Assembly: GCA_051747385.1 (NCBI GenBank)
Contig: JBNJGB010000003.1
Span: forward strand, 124,001-188,000
Source of the DNA: JBNJGB01 sp051747385
GTDB taxonomy: Bacteria; Myxococcota_A; UBA9042; PHBI01; JACKFB01
Direction of reading: 5' to 3'
Length of the DNA stretch: 64,000 nucleotides
This document shows, in pieces, positions 1 through 7,645 of the stretch (its first letter is position 1; each line of letters opens with the position of its first letter). The notes beneath the pieces were generated by a model. The model did not search any database and was not told the DNA's origin. It worked only from the letters and a program-made list of their open reading frames with translations. The position numbers and the translations under genes are program-made.

Positions 1-53
1 GGGCTCGCGCGTGCGTGCTAGGCTGCGGCCCCGTCTCATGCGTGGAGGCCGTC

Positions 54-1547
54 ATGCGCTGGATCGTCTCGTTGGTCTGCTTACTGCCCCTGGCCTGCGG
101 TGGGGGCGGCTCCGGGTCCGACCTCACGCAGGCCGATGGCGCCACGGGGCCAGGGATCGACGGCCGGGCGCCCGACGACGGCTCGGCGGCGCCCGACACG
201 GACACCGGCTCCCCCGATGGGAGCGCCGACGCGGGCCCGGACGTCCTCGACGTTCACGCGGGAGACGTTGACGCCGAGACGGACGGCGGGGCGCCGGTCG
301 GCGAGTGCCCCGAGGACTTCCCCGAGGTGGGCACGCTGTGCGGAGAGGGGGCCTGCACGGGTGGCGTCGTGGTGTGCGACCCGGCCGGAGACGGGGTCCG
401 GTGCTCGACCATGCCGGGCGGCTCCGACGACCGGAGCGGCAAAGAGACGTGCAACGGCGTGGACGACGACTGCGACGGGGAGACGGACGAGGACTTCCCG
501 GAGGTCGGGATCGCCTGCGGGACTGGCGCGTGCGACGGGGGCGTCATCGAGTGCCTGCCGGAGGGCGGCTCCGTCCGATGCTCGACCATGCCCGGGGGCA
601 GCGACGACCGGGGCGGCGAGGAGGTCTGCGACGGGCTGGACAACGACTGCAACGGGGAGACGGACGAGGACGCGGGCTGTGCAGCCTGCGGAGGGCCCGG
701 GACGGCGTGTCCGACCAGCTTCTGTCCGTCCGAGGGGACGTGTGTGCTCGGGCTCGACGGGCCGCTGACGGGCCAGGAGGTCTGGATACCGCCGGGACCG
801 TTCTACATGGGCTGCAACGAGGCTCTGGACGGCGACTGCGAGGACAACGAGTACCCGCAACACGAGGTCGACGTGCCCGGGTTCGCGATCGATCGGGCCG
901 AGGTGACTGCCGGGGACTGGCAAGCGTGCGTAGATGCGGGTGCGTGCGACGTGGTGACCGACGATGGTTGCGGCTCCGAGGGGACGAACTTCGGGAAGCA
1001 AGGGAAGGCGTCGCACCCGATGAACTGCGTCACGTGGCATGAGGCCCGCGCGTTCTGCGAGTGGGAGGGCAAGCGCCTGCCGACCGAGGCGGAGTGGGAG
1101 AAGGCGGCCCGCGGAGGCTGCGCGCTCTACGATGGTGACTGCGCGAGCGCCATGCCGAAGTACCCGTGGGGCAGCGACGAGCCCACGTGCGACAACGAAC
1201 TGGTGAACCTCAGCTGGTGCGTCGACGGGACCGGGCCCGTGGGCGAACTGCCGAAAGGGAGCAGCCCATATGGCCTGTTGGACATCGCCGGCAACGCCTG
1301 GGAGATGGTGGAGGACTGCTACCACCAAGCCTATGACGGAGCCCCGGACGATGGGAGCGCGTGGATTGAGCCTGCCGGCGAGTGTCCATTCCAGGGGTGG
1401 CGTGTGGTCCGCGGAGCTGTGAGCCACGTCGGCTCCATCAGTCATCAACTCGTTGGCGTCCGCGCGAGCTGGCGCGGCGGCGCAAAGCCGGACGACGCCT
1501 CATGGCGGGTGGGCTTCCGCTGCGCCCGGACGCTCGAACTGGACTGA
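54..1547 (+). CDS. Lipoprotein with MopE-type Cys/Asp repeats and a formylglycine-generating-enzyme-like domain
   Basis: The protein is probably exported and lipidated: the first residues form a short signal peptide ending in a lipobox (LPLACG), which is why I use the ATG at 54 rather than the upstream in-frame GTG at 15. An Asp/Gly/Pro-rich linker follows. Two tandem repeats of about 60 residues then each carry a CTMPGG-like or STMPGG stretch and a C-N/D-G-x-D-x-DC-D/N-G-ETDE motif, known from MopE-like metal-binding surface proteins. The C-terminal part (about residues 240-497) is an FGE/SUMF1-type domain, with the typical VWIPPGPFYMG entry, a GKRLPTEAEWEKAAR core and a WRVGFRCAR ending. 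In non-sulfatase contexts this domain is often a binding module rather than an oxidase, so enzyme activity is not implied. The gene stands alone on the plus strand. Confidence 0.85.
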   Translation: MRWIVSLVCLLPLACGGGGSGSDLTQADGATGPGIDGRAPDDGSAAPDTDTGSPDGSADAGPDVLDVHAGDVDAETDGGAPVGECPEDFPEVGTLCGEGACTGGVVVCDPAGDGVRCSTMPGGSDDRSGKETCNGVDDDCDGETDEDFPEVGIACGTGACDGGVIECLPEGGSVRCSTMPGGSDDRGGEEVCDGLDNDCNGETDEDAGCAACGGPGTACPTSFCPSEGTCVLGLDGPLTGQEVWIPPGPFYMGCNEALDGDCEDNEYPQHEVDVPGFAIDRAEVTAGDWQACVDAGACDVVTDDGCGSEGTNFGKQGKASHPMNCVTWHEARAFCEWEGKRLPTEAEWEKAARGGCALYDGDCASAMPKYPWGSDEPTCDNELVNLSWCVDGTGPVGELPKGSSPYGLLDIAGNAWEMVEDCYHQAYDGAPDDGSAWIEPAGECPFQGWRVVRGAVSHVGSISHQLVGVRASWRGGAKPDDASWRVGFRCARTLELD

Positions 1548-1718
1548 ACCTGCTGCGCGACCCACGGGAGCGGCTCGCCGGAGCGGGCCTCCCACGCGGC
1601 GAGGGCCTCGGGGGCGTGGCGAGTGGTCCGGATCGTTCCGTTCGGTTCCTCTCGCTGGGTTCCTATTGGGTTCCTAAGCGATCGGGGCCGGGCTGCGGGG
1701 GAGGGCTCCGGATACAAG

Positions 1719-1744
1719 AAAGCCCCTGGGTTTCCAGGGGCTTT
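1719..1744 (-). terminator. Rho-independent terminator of tRNA-Gly
   Basis: An 11-bp perfect stem (AAAGCCCCTGG paired with CCAGGGGCTTT) with a 4-base loop lies just downstream of the tRNA-Gly 3' end on the minus strand. The stem itself ends in a short T run. It may also stop transcription coming from the plus strand. Confidence 0.8.
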
Positions 1745-1748
1745 GTGT

Positions 1749-1824
1749 TGGAGCGGGAAACGGGATTCGAACCCGCGACCTCCACCTTGGCAAGGTGGCG
1801 CTCTACCAGCTGAGCTATTCCCGC
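1749..1824 (-). tRNA. tRNA-Gly(GCC)
   Basis: The minus strand reads as a complete 76-nt cloverleaf beginning GCGGGAATAGCTCAG and ending in an encoded CCA. The anticodon loop is TTGCCAA, giving anticodon GCC (glycine). The T-loop GGTTCGAATCC is canonical. A promoter lies upstream and a terminator downstream, so it is a single-gene transcript. Confidence 0.97.
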
Positions 1825-1869
1825 GTCGTGGGGCTTTCGACGGGCGACTGCCGCCGTCGACGGACGCGA

Positions 1870-1898
1870 AAGCTAAGGGAGCCCGAGGGGGCTGTCAA
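1870..1898 (-). promoter_or_regulatory. Sigma-70-type promoter of tRNA-Gly
   Basis: On the minus strand a TTGACA -35 box is separated by 17 bases from a TAGCTT -10 box, about 45-50 bases before the tRNA 5' end. The -35 is a perfect consensus. The same architecture precedes the two tRNA-Ala genes in this window. Confidence 0.8.
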
Positions 1899-1944
1899 CC
1901 GGAAAAGTGCCGGATCGCCCGGTTCATGGCTCAAGGGTGCGATA

Positions 1945-4275
1945 TCACTCCGAGAAGTCCACGAATACGGTGCGCGTCCGGTTGGGGCGCACGGTGACGT
2001 ACTTCGTGCGGACGTCGCCGCCCTTCTTGAACACGACCTTGCGCCGACCGGCGGACAGGCCGCTCACGTTGGCCGGGGTCGTGCCCTTCGAGACGCCGTC
2101 CACGCTCACCTTCGCCCATGGTTTGGCGTTGAGGCGGAGAGAGCCCTCGCCGCGGACGACCTTGCGCTTGCGCTTGTCCAGCTTCAGGGCGACGGCCTCG
2201 TTGGGCGCCTCCACCGTGAGGGTCTTCTCGGCGTCCTCGTAGCCGCTGTGCTCGCCCGCGAGCTTCACCTCGTCGCCCACGTGGACGCCGGTGATCACCC
2301 AGGCTTCGCCCTCCTTGGCGAGCTTGCCCCGGTCGGCGGTCACGGTGGCGTCGTCCGGCTCCACGGAGACCACGACGCGCGCGGACTCGGGGCCGGTGGC
2401 CACCTCCACCGGGATGGTCGAGGTGTCCTCCGACAGTGTCACGGTCTTCTCCACCGGCTCGCCGCCGCCCGCGGGCTGGACCTTGACGGTGATGTCCTCG
2501 CCCGCCTTGCCCTTGTACTGCTGGGCGCCCGATCCGAGCTTCTCGTCGCCGACCCAGACCTCCGCCTCGGGATCGCTGGGCTTGATCAGCACCGCCACCG
2601 GAGCCTCCCGCTGAAGCTCGATGCGATGGGACTGGCGCTCGGAGGTGACGGTCACGGTCTCGGTGTGGGGCTCGTAGCCTGGCGCCTCGGCGACGAGCTG
2701 GACCTTCTGGCCCTTGGAGAGGCCGTCGATGGTGCCGTCGACCGGGCGGCCGTCGGCCGTGACGCTGGCGCTGTATGGCTCCACCGTGATGTCCAGGGTG
2801 GCCGAGCCCGCGCTGGCGGTCGCGGCGGCGCCCGGCGGCGCGTCCTGTGCGATGGGCGAGGCCGCCGGGACCCTCGGGCTGCCGTTGAGGGTGTTCCAGG
2901 CGAACCAGCCCACGCCTGCCACCAGGAGGAGCAGGATGCCGAGCAGGACGTAGGTGAGCGGGCTCGCGCCGGGCCGCTGGCCGGCGTAGGTGCCCGTGTG
3001 ACCCTGCGGGAACGCGCCCGTGGCCTGCTGAAAGTCGCCCGTTCCGTGCATGCCCGGCGGCATGGCCGGGTTCGACGGGTTGCTGCCGGGGGCGGCGCCC
3101 TGGGCCGGGAGGGCCACCGTGGCCCCGTCGGGGTTCGGCGCCTGCTGGGCCAGGGCCTGGTTGACCTGGGAGGCGCTCAGCTCGCCGTCCATGACGGTCT
3201 CGGCCGCCTGGGGATCGCCGGTCGGGAGGGCCACCGTCCGGTCCGAGTGACCGCCGCCGCCCTGCGCCGGCGCGGCCGGCTGGCTGGGCGAGGACGACTC
3301 GGCGGTCATCTGCTGCTCCTCCTCGTACTCCTCGCGCAGCTTCTGGATGTCGTCGGCGAACAGCTCCTTCACGTACGGCTTGATCTGGACGGCGTCCAGG
3401 TCGTCCACGTTGCCGTAGAACCACTTGGTCAGCTCGCGGCCGAAGACCTCCACGGACTCGTGGCGGTCGTCGCGGCTCTTGGCGAGCGCCCTGGCGACGA
3501 TGGCGTCGAGAGCCTCCGGGACGTTCGGGTTCACCGAGGAGGGCGGCGGCGCGTCCGCCTTCAGCACGTTGGACAGGGTCTCGAAGTCGCTGTCACCCAG
3601 GAAGAGGCGCTTCTGGGTGAGCATCTCCCAGAGCATGATGCCCAGGGCGAACAGGTCGCTGCGGCCGTCCAGGGGCTTGCCGCGGGCCTGCTCCGGGCTC
3701 ATGTACGCGCACTTGCCCTTCACCGTGCCGGCCAGGGTCTTCGTGCTCCGCTGGGCGGCCTTGGCGATGCCGAAGTCCATCAGCTTGATCTCGCCCGTGT
3801 ACGAGACCATGACGTTGTGCGGCGAGATGTCCCGGTGGACGATGTTCAGGGGCTGGCCGTTGTACTCCTTGGCGTGCGCGTAGTGGAGCCCCTTGGCCAG
3901 CTCCATCATGATCCACACGCACTGCGCTGGAGACAGGGGGGTGCCCGCCTTCAGACCGCGCTCGATGACGGTCTTCAGGTCGGAGCCCTCCACGTACTCC
4001 ATCGCGATGTAGTACCGGTCCTCCTCCTGGTCGAAGTCGTAGATCTGGACGATGTTCGAGTGCTGCAGCTTCGAGGCGATGCTCGCCTCGTCGATGAACA
4101 TCTTCACGAACGACTCGTCGTCCGTGTAGTGGGGCAGGATCCGCTTGATGACGATCTGCTTCTCGAACCCCTCCGCGCCCAGGGTCTTCGCCCGGAAGAT
4201 CTCCGCCATGCCCCCCATGGCGATCTTGCGGAGGAGGAGGTACTTGCCGTATTTCTGCGGGAGGTTCTGCGACAT
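1945..4275 (-). CDS. Membrane-anchored Ser/Thr protein kinase with C-terminal PEGA-type repeats
   Basis: This is a 776-residue eukaryotic-like kinase. The kinase domain covers about residues 10-285: a glycine-rich loop (KIAMGGMAEIF), the catalytic HRD of VHRDISPHNV near residue 145, the DFG of MDFGIAK near 165, and the MSPEQARG substrate loop. A Gln/Pro/Ala-rich juxtamembrane linker leads to one transmembrane helix at about 438-461. The rest is outside the cytoplasm: several PEGA-like beta repeats of about 70 residues, the last with SVDGVSKGTTPANV. PEGA domains probably sense or bind surface polymers; the substrate here is unknown. It is transcribed divergently from thrC. Kinases with this layout are abundant in myxobacteria. 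Confidence 0.93.
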   Translation of the reverse strand: MSQNLPQKYGKYLLLRKIAMGGMAEIFRAKTLGAEGFEKQIVIKRILPHYTDDESFVKMFIDEASIASKLQHSNIVQIYDFDQEEDRYYIAMEYVEGSDLKTVIERGLKAGTPLSPAQCVWIMMELAKGLHYAHAKEYNGQPLNIVHRDISPHNVMVSYTGEIKLMDFGIAKAAQRSTKTLAGTVKGKCAYMSPEQARGKPLDGRSDLFALGIMLWEMLTQKRLFLGDSDFETLSNVLKADAPPPSSVNPNVPEALDAIVARALAKSRDDRHESVEVFGRELTKWFYGNVDDLDAVQIKPYVKELFADDIQKLREEYEEEQQMTAESSSPSQPAAPAQGGGGHSDRTVALPTGDPQAAETVMDGELSASQVNQALAQQAPNPDGATVALPAQGAAPGSNPSNPAMPPGMHGTGDFQQATGAFPQGHTGTYAGQRPGASPLTYVLLGILLLLVAGVGWFAWNTLNGSPRVPAASPIAQDAPPGAAATASAGSATLDITVEPYSASVTADGRPVDGTIDGLSKGQKVQLVAEAPGYEPHTETVTVTSERQSHRIELQREAPVAVLIKPSDPEAEVWVGDEKLGSGAQQYKGKAGEDITVKVQPAGGGEPVEKTVTLSEDTSTIPVEVATGPESARVVVSVEPDDATVTADRGKLAKEGEAWVITGVHVGDEVKLAGEHSGYEDAEKTLTVEAPNEAVALKLDKRKRKVVRGEGSLRLNAKPWAKVSVDGVSKGTTPANVSGLSAGRRKVVFKKGGDVRTKYVTVRPNRTRTVFVDFSE

Positions 4276-4473
4276 GCCCCGGACCGTCGAAGTCGACCGT
4301 GAAAAGTTCTGCTGTTCCGCCAGGTTGGCTCGGAGTTGGCTCGGATTGGGCGGGATGCTAGCACAGGGCCCCTCGCAGGGCCAGTTGCCTGGCGCATGCC
4401 TCCCCCCTCCGAGGCTCCCGTGTGACAGGGTGGCCGCGGGGTGTCAACGTAGAGGTCCCCGGAGGGACGCAAT

Positions 4474-5811
4474 ATGAGCTTCAGCGCGCGCTACGAGTGC
4501 TTTCATGGCTGCGAGGGCGTCGTCCATGCCCTCGACGAGGTCGTCTACCGGTGTCATCGGTGCGGCGGCCTCCTGGACGTCGTCCACGACGTGGGTGCCC
4601 TCCGGGGCCTGGATCCGGACACCTGGAAGTCCGTTCTCGACGGCCGCACGGGGCGCACGACCTGGCCATACGGCTCCGGGGTCTGGAGCAAGAAGGAGTG
4701 GGTGCTGCCGGACATCGACAGCGACGCCGTCGTCAGCATGTTCGAGGGCAACACCAACCTCTTCTGGGCCGAGCGCTTCGGCCGCGAGCTCGGGATGAGC
4801 GACCTCTGGGTCAAGCTCTGCGGCAACACCCACACGGGCTCCTTCAAGGACCTGGGCATGACCGCGCTCGTGAGCCAGGTCAACCAGATGCGCCGCGACG
4901 GCAAGGAGATCCCCGCGGTGGGCTGCGCCTCCACGGGCGACACCTCTGCGGCCCTGAGCGCGTATTGCGCCGCAGCGGGCATCCCGTCGGTGGTCTTCCT
5001 GCCCGCGTCGAAGATCTCCATCGCGCAGCTCGTGCAGCCCCTGGCAAACGGAGCGCTCGTGCTCAGCCTCGACACGGACTTCGACGGCTGCATGCGCATC
5101 ATCCAGGAGGTCATCGAGCGGGTGCCCATCTACCTGGCCAACTCGATGAACAGCCTCCGCCTCGAGGGGCAGAAGACGGTCGCCATCGAGCTCGTCCAGC
5201 AGTTCGACTGGGAGGTCCCCGACTGGGTCATCGTCCCCGGCGGCAACCTCGGCAACGTCTACGCCCTGAGCAAGGGCTTCCTGTTGATGCGCGACCTGGG
5301 GCTCGTCGACCGGCTGCCGCGCATCGTCTGCGCCCAGGCCCACAACGCCAACCCCCTCTACCGGGCGTACGTGGAGGGCTGGGATCGCTACGAGCCCGTG
5401 CGTGCGGAGAAGACCCTCGCCTCGGCCATCCAGATCGGCAACCCGGTGTCCATCCACCGCGCCATGCGGGCCATCGACGCCCACGACGGCGTGGTGGAGG
5501 AGGCCACCGAGGAGGAGCTGATGGACGCGGGCGCGCGGGCCGACCGGACCGGGATGTTCACGTGCCCCCACACGGGCGTGGCCCTGGCCGCGCTCATCAA
5601 GCTCCGCGAGGCCGGCACCATCGGCCCGAACGATCGGACGGTGGTCATCTCCACGGCCCACGGCCTGAAGTTCACCGACACGAAGGTGGCCTATCACGCC
5701 GGAGAGCTGGAGGAGGTGACGTCCCGATACGCCAACCCGCCCCTCGAGCTGGAGGCGGACACCGACCGGGTGCTGGAGACCCTGTCCACGGAGCTGGGCA
5801 TCGAGACGTAG
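4474..5811 (+). CDS. thrC: Threonine synthase
   Basis: A PLP enzyme converting O-phosphohomoserine to threonine, the last step of threonine biosynthesis. The PLP lysine is K125 in HTGSFKDLGM, and the phosphate-binding GGNLGN loop is near residue 254. The N-terminus has four cysteines (C9, C13, C27, C30) in a zinc-ribbon-like arrangement, as in class I-type bacterial and archaeal enzymes. The length of 445 residues is normal. The ATG at 4474 follows a GGAGGG ribosome-binding site 7 bases upstream. A possible promoter (TTGGCT, 17 bases, TAGCAC) lies just before it in the gap shared with the divergent kinase. The gene is monocistronic and ends in a family 1 repeat. Confidence 0.95.
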   Translation: MSFSARYECFHGCEGVVHALDEVVYRCHRCGGLLDVVHDVGALRGLDPDTWKSVLDGRTGRTTWPYGSGVWSKKEWVLPDIDSDAVVSMFEGNTNLFWAERFGRELGMSDLWVKLCGNTHTGSFKDLGMTALVSQVNQMRRDGKEIPAVGCASTGDTSAALSAYCAAAGIPSVVFLPASKISIAQLVQPLANGALVLSLDTDFDGCMRIIQEVIERVPIYLANSMNSLRLEGQKTVAIELVQQFDWEVPDWVIVPGGNLGNVYALSKGFLLMRDLGLVDRLPRIVCAQAHNANPLYRAYVEGWDRYEPVRAEKTLASAIQIGNPVSIHRAMRAIDAHDGVVEEATEEELMDAGARADRTGMFTCPHTGVALAALIKLREAGTIGPNDRTVVISTAHGLKFTDTKVAYHAGELEEVTSRYANPPLELEADTDRVLETLSTELGIET

Positions 5812-5850
5812 GGACGTCTGCGTGCCTCGCCCGACCTCGGGGGGCGGCTC

Positions 5851-6078
5851 ACGGCCCCACATATCTCGGAATGCCGCGGTCTCGCGGACAGTCGCGCGCC
5901 AAGCCGGCAAGACCCGAAGGCCAGCGAACCACTCGCACACCGGTTCGGCTGAGACTGTCGGGTCAGCGGCAGGCCAACAGCGAGCACACGGGGCCAGAAG
6001 CATGCCGCCTTCCCTTGCGCCTTGGCGCGAGGCCTTCGTCTTGTGACACGTGACGAACTGCGGCCGGGGACGGCGGCC
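5851..6078 (+). repeat. Dispersed repeat family 1, copy A
   Basis: This non-coding element fills the gap between the convergent thrC and cca genes. It matches copies at 17094-17330 (opposite orientation), 26999-27237 and 27462-27700. Shared blocks are CGCGCCAAGCCG, CACACCGGTTCGGCTGAGA, GTCGGGTCA, CCAACAGCGA and CACGTGACGAACTG. The left arm (GCGCGCCAAGCCGGCAAG) is imperfectly complementary to the right arm (CTTGCGCCTTGGCGCGAGG), so the element could fold into a long stem. It ends against the stop codon of cca. No credible reading frame is conserved between copies. Confidence 0.85.
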
Positions 6079-7329
6079 CTACCGCTCCAGGACCTCTCGG
6101 GCGACGGCGAGGGCGGTCTCGCGGTCCGGGCACCGACCCTCCAGCCAGGCGTCCTCGACGGCCTCGAGCGCGTCCTTGAAGGCGGGGCCGGGCGCGTAGC
6201 CCGCGGCCTTCAGGTCGGCGCCGGTGAGGAGGCGCGGCGGGCGAAGGTCGGCCGGGCCCCAGCGGAGCCGATCCTCCATGACGCCCGCGACGGAGGAGGG
6301 CGGGGCCTGGCCGGCGAGGGCGGCCAGGGTGCAGGCGGCCAGGGCGGCCGGGGCCTCCTTCGAGCGGATGAGGCGCTTGCGGGCGGCGATCCCGAGGGAG
6401 AGCCAGCGCGCCATGCGCCGGGCGGCCTCGACGGCGCGCCCGGTGTGCCTCGACAGGGCGTTGGACTGGCGGAGGCGCTTGCCCCAGACGTCGGCCTCCT
6501 CCGGCATCCCGGGCACGTCCAACAGGGCCGTCGGCCAGGCCACCTCGCGCGGCATCGGGCTCGCGTGGCCGGCGAAGCGTGCGCGGGCCGTGGCCAGGTC
6601 CCGGATCTCGGGCAGGACGTGGGGCGCGAGCCCCGAGGCCTCGAGGAGGGCGAGTCCTCGCGCGGCGCCGCCCTCCGTGAGGAGCCGATCCAGCTCGTCG
6701 CGGATCCGCTCGGGGCTGGTGGTCGTCACCTCGCCCGCGCGGCGGCGGATGGCCTGCCACGTCCCGTCGTCGATGCGAAAGCCCAGGCGCGCGGCGAATC
6801 GCACCGCGCGGAGGATGCGGAGCGGATCGTCGTCGAAGCGATCGTCGGGCCTCCCGATGGCCCGGACCACCCCGTCGCGGAGGTCCCGGACGCCGCCCAC
6901 GTGGTCCACGACCCGGCCGATGGGGCCGTCCGCCTCCGGGTCGAGGAGCAGGCCGTTGATGGTGAAGTCCCGGCGCAGGGCGTCCTCGCGGGCGCCCGAC
7001 CAGCCGGGCTCGCCCGGCTCCCGGCCGTCGGGAGGTGAGAAGTCGGCGCGGAAGGTGGACACTTCGTACTCGTGGCCGCCGAGGAGCACGCGCACGACGC
7101 CGAATTGGACGCCCACGGGGACGGAGCGCTCGAACAGGGCCGTCACCTCGTCCGGCATGGCGGACGTGGCCACGTCGTAGTCGCGCGGGGTGACGCCCAG
7201 GAGCTCGTCGCGCACGCATCCCCCCGCGAGGAGCGCCTCGTGTCCGGCGTCCCGGAGGCGGCGGATCAGCCGGCGGGCGCCGCGACGGAGCGGGGTGTCG
7301 GCGGCTCGGGCCGTGTCGGGGAGGTCCAT
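6079..7329 (-). CDS. cca: CCA tRNA nucleotidyltransferase / poly(A) polymerase family protein
   Basis: A class II nucleotidyltransferase that most likely adds or repairs the CCA end of tRNAs. The N-terminal catalytic signature is complete: GGCVRDELLG (residues 36-45), the metal-binding pair D50/D52 in PRDYDVAT, then RRDFTINGL and DDPLRILRAVRFAARLGF, which mark the nucleotide-recognition region. The C-terminal half is helical. The ATG at 7329 gives 416 residues, normal for the family; longer upstream extensions run into the family 2 repeat and have no homology pattern. Family members can be poly(A) polymerases instead; sequence alone does not separate the two with certainty. All three tRNAs in this window already encode CCA, so a repair role is likely. 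Confidence 0.88.
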   Translation of the reverse strand: MDLPDTARAADTPLRRGARRLIRRLRDAGHEALLAGGCVRDELLGVTPRDYDVATSAMPDEVTALFERSVPVGVQFGVVRVLLGGHEYEVSTFRADFSPPDGREPGEPGWSGAREDALRRDFTINGLLLDPEADGPIGRVVDHVGGVRDLRDGVVRAIGRPDDRFDDDPLRILRAVRFAARLGFRIDDGTWQAIRRRAGEVTTTSPERIRDELDRLLTEGGAARGLALLEASGLAPHVLPEIRDLATARARFAGHASPMPREVAWPTALLDVPGMPEEADVWGKRLRQSNALSRHTGRAVEAARRMARWLSLGIAARKRLIRSKEAPAALAACTLAALAGQAPPSSVAGVMEDRLRWGPADLRPPRLLTGADLKAAGYAPGPAFKDALEAVEDAWLEGRCPDRETALAVAREVLER

Positions 7330-7384
7330 GCACCGGGTCCTAGGACGGGGCGCCCCCGAATGCAATCCGAGCCCGCGATCCGGC

Positions 7385-7545
7385 AGGGCGGTCGCAAAGT
7401 CGGAAAAGCGTGGGCCGGGCGGCGGTACGACGCCCGGCGCCGGAATGCACCCGCTCGGAAACGATGGGTTTTGCGCGTCTGAGAGCAGGCAAGGGCACGG
7501 GCAAGGGCAAGGGCAAGGGAGGGCGGTCGACTTTGCGACCGCCCT
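7385..7545 (+). mobile_element. MITE-like element, family 2, copy 1
   Basis: A 161-bp non-coding element bounded by perfect 18-bp terminal inverted repeats: AGGGCGGTCGCAAAGTCG on the left and its exact complement CGACTTTGCGACCGCCCT on the right. The right end can also form its own hairpin (AGGGCGGTCG/CGACCGCCCT). Inside is a five-unit CAAGGG-type hexamer array (7484-7519, one unit CACGGG). GGC flanks both sides, a possible 3-bp target duplication. Other copies are at 55482-55642 and 59142-59284. This one lies 56 bp upstream of the cca start codon. Confidence 0.85.
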
Positions 7546-7584
7546 GGCGACCCCGGCCGATGTCTGCGCGCCCGCGACGCTTCG

Positions 7585-7614
7585 TTGATGCCATGACGGG
7601 GGCGCTGCTACATT
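7585..7614 (+). promoter_or_regulatory. Candidate sigma-70 promoter for the CARDB lipoprotein
   Basis: A TTGATG -35 box and a TACATT -10 box are separated by 18 bases, about 30 bases before the start codon of the next plus-strand gene. It is the best promoter match in this gap. Confidence 0.45.
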
Positions 7615-7645
7615 ACCCGGCCTGTCGCCACCGGGGGGCCTCGCG

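Noticed and set aside
7484..7519. Hexamer arrays as a CRISPR array
   Set aside because: Units are 6 bases with no spacers; no cas genes are present.
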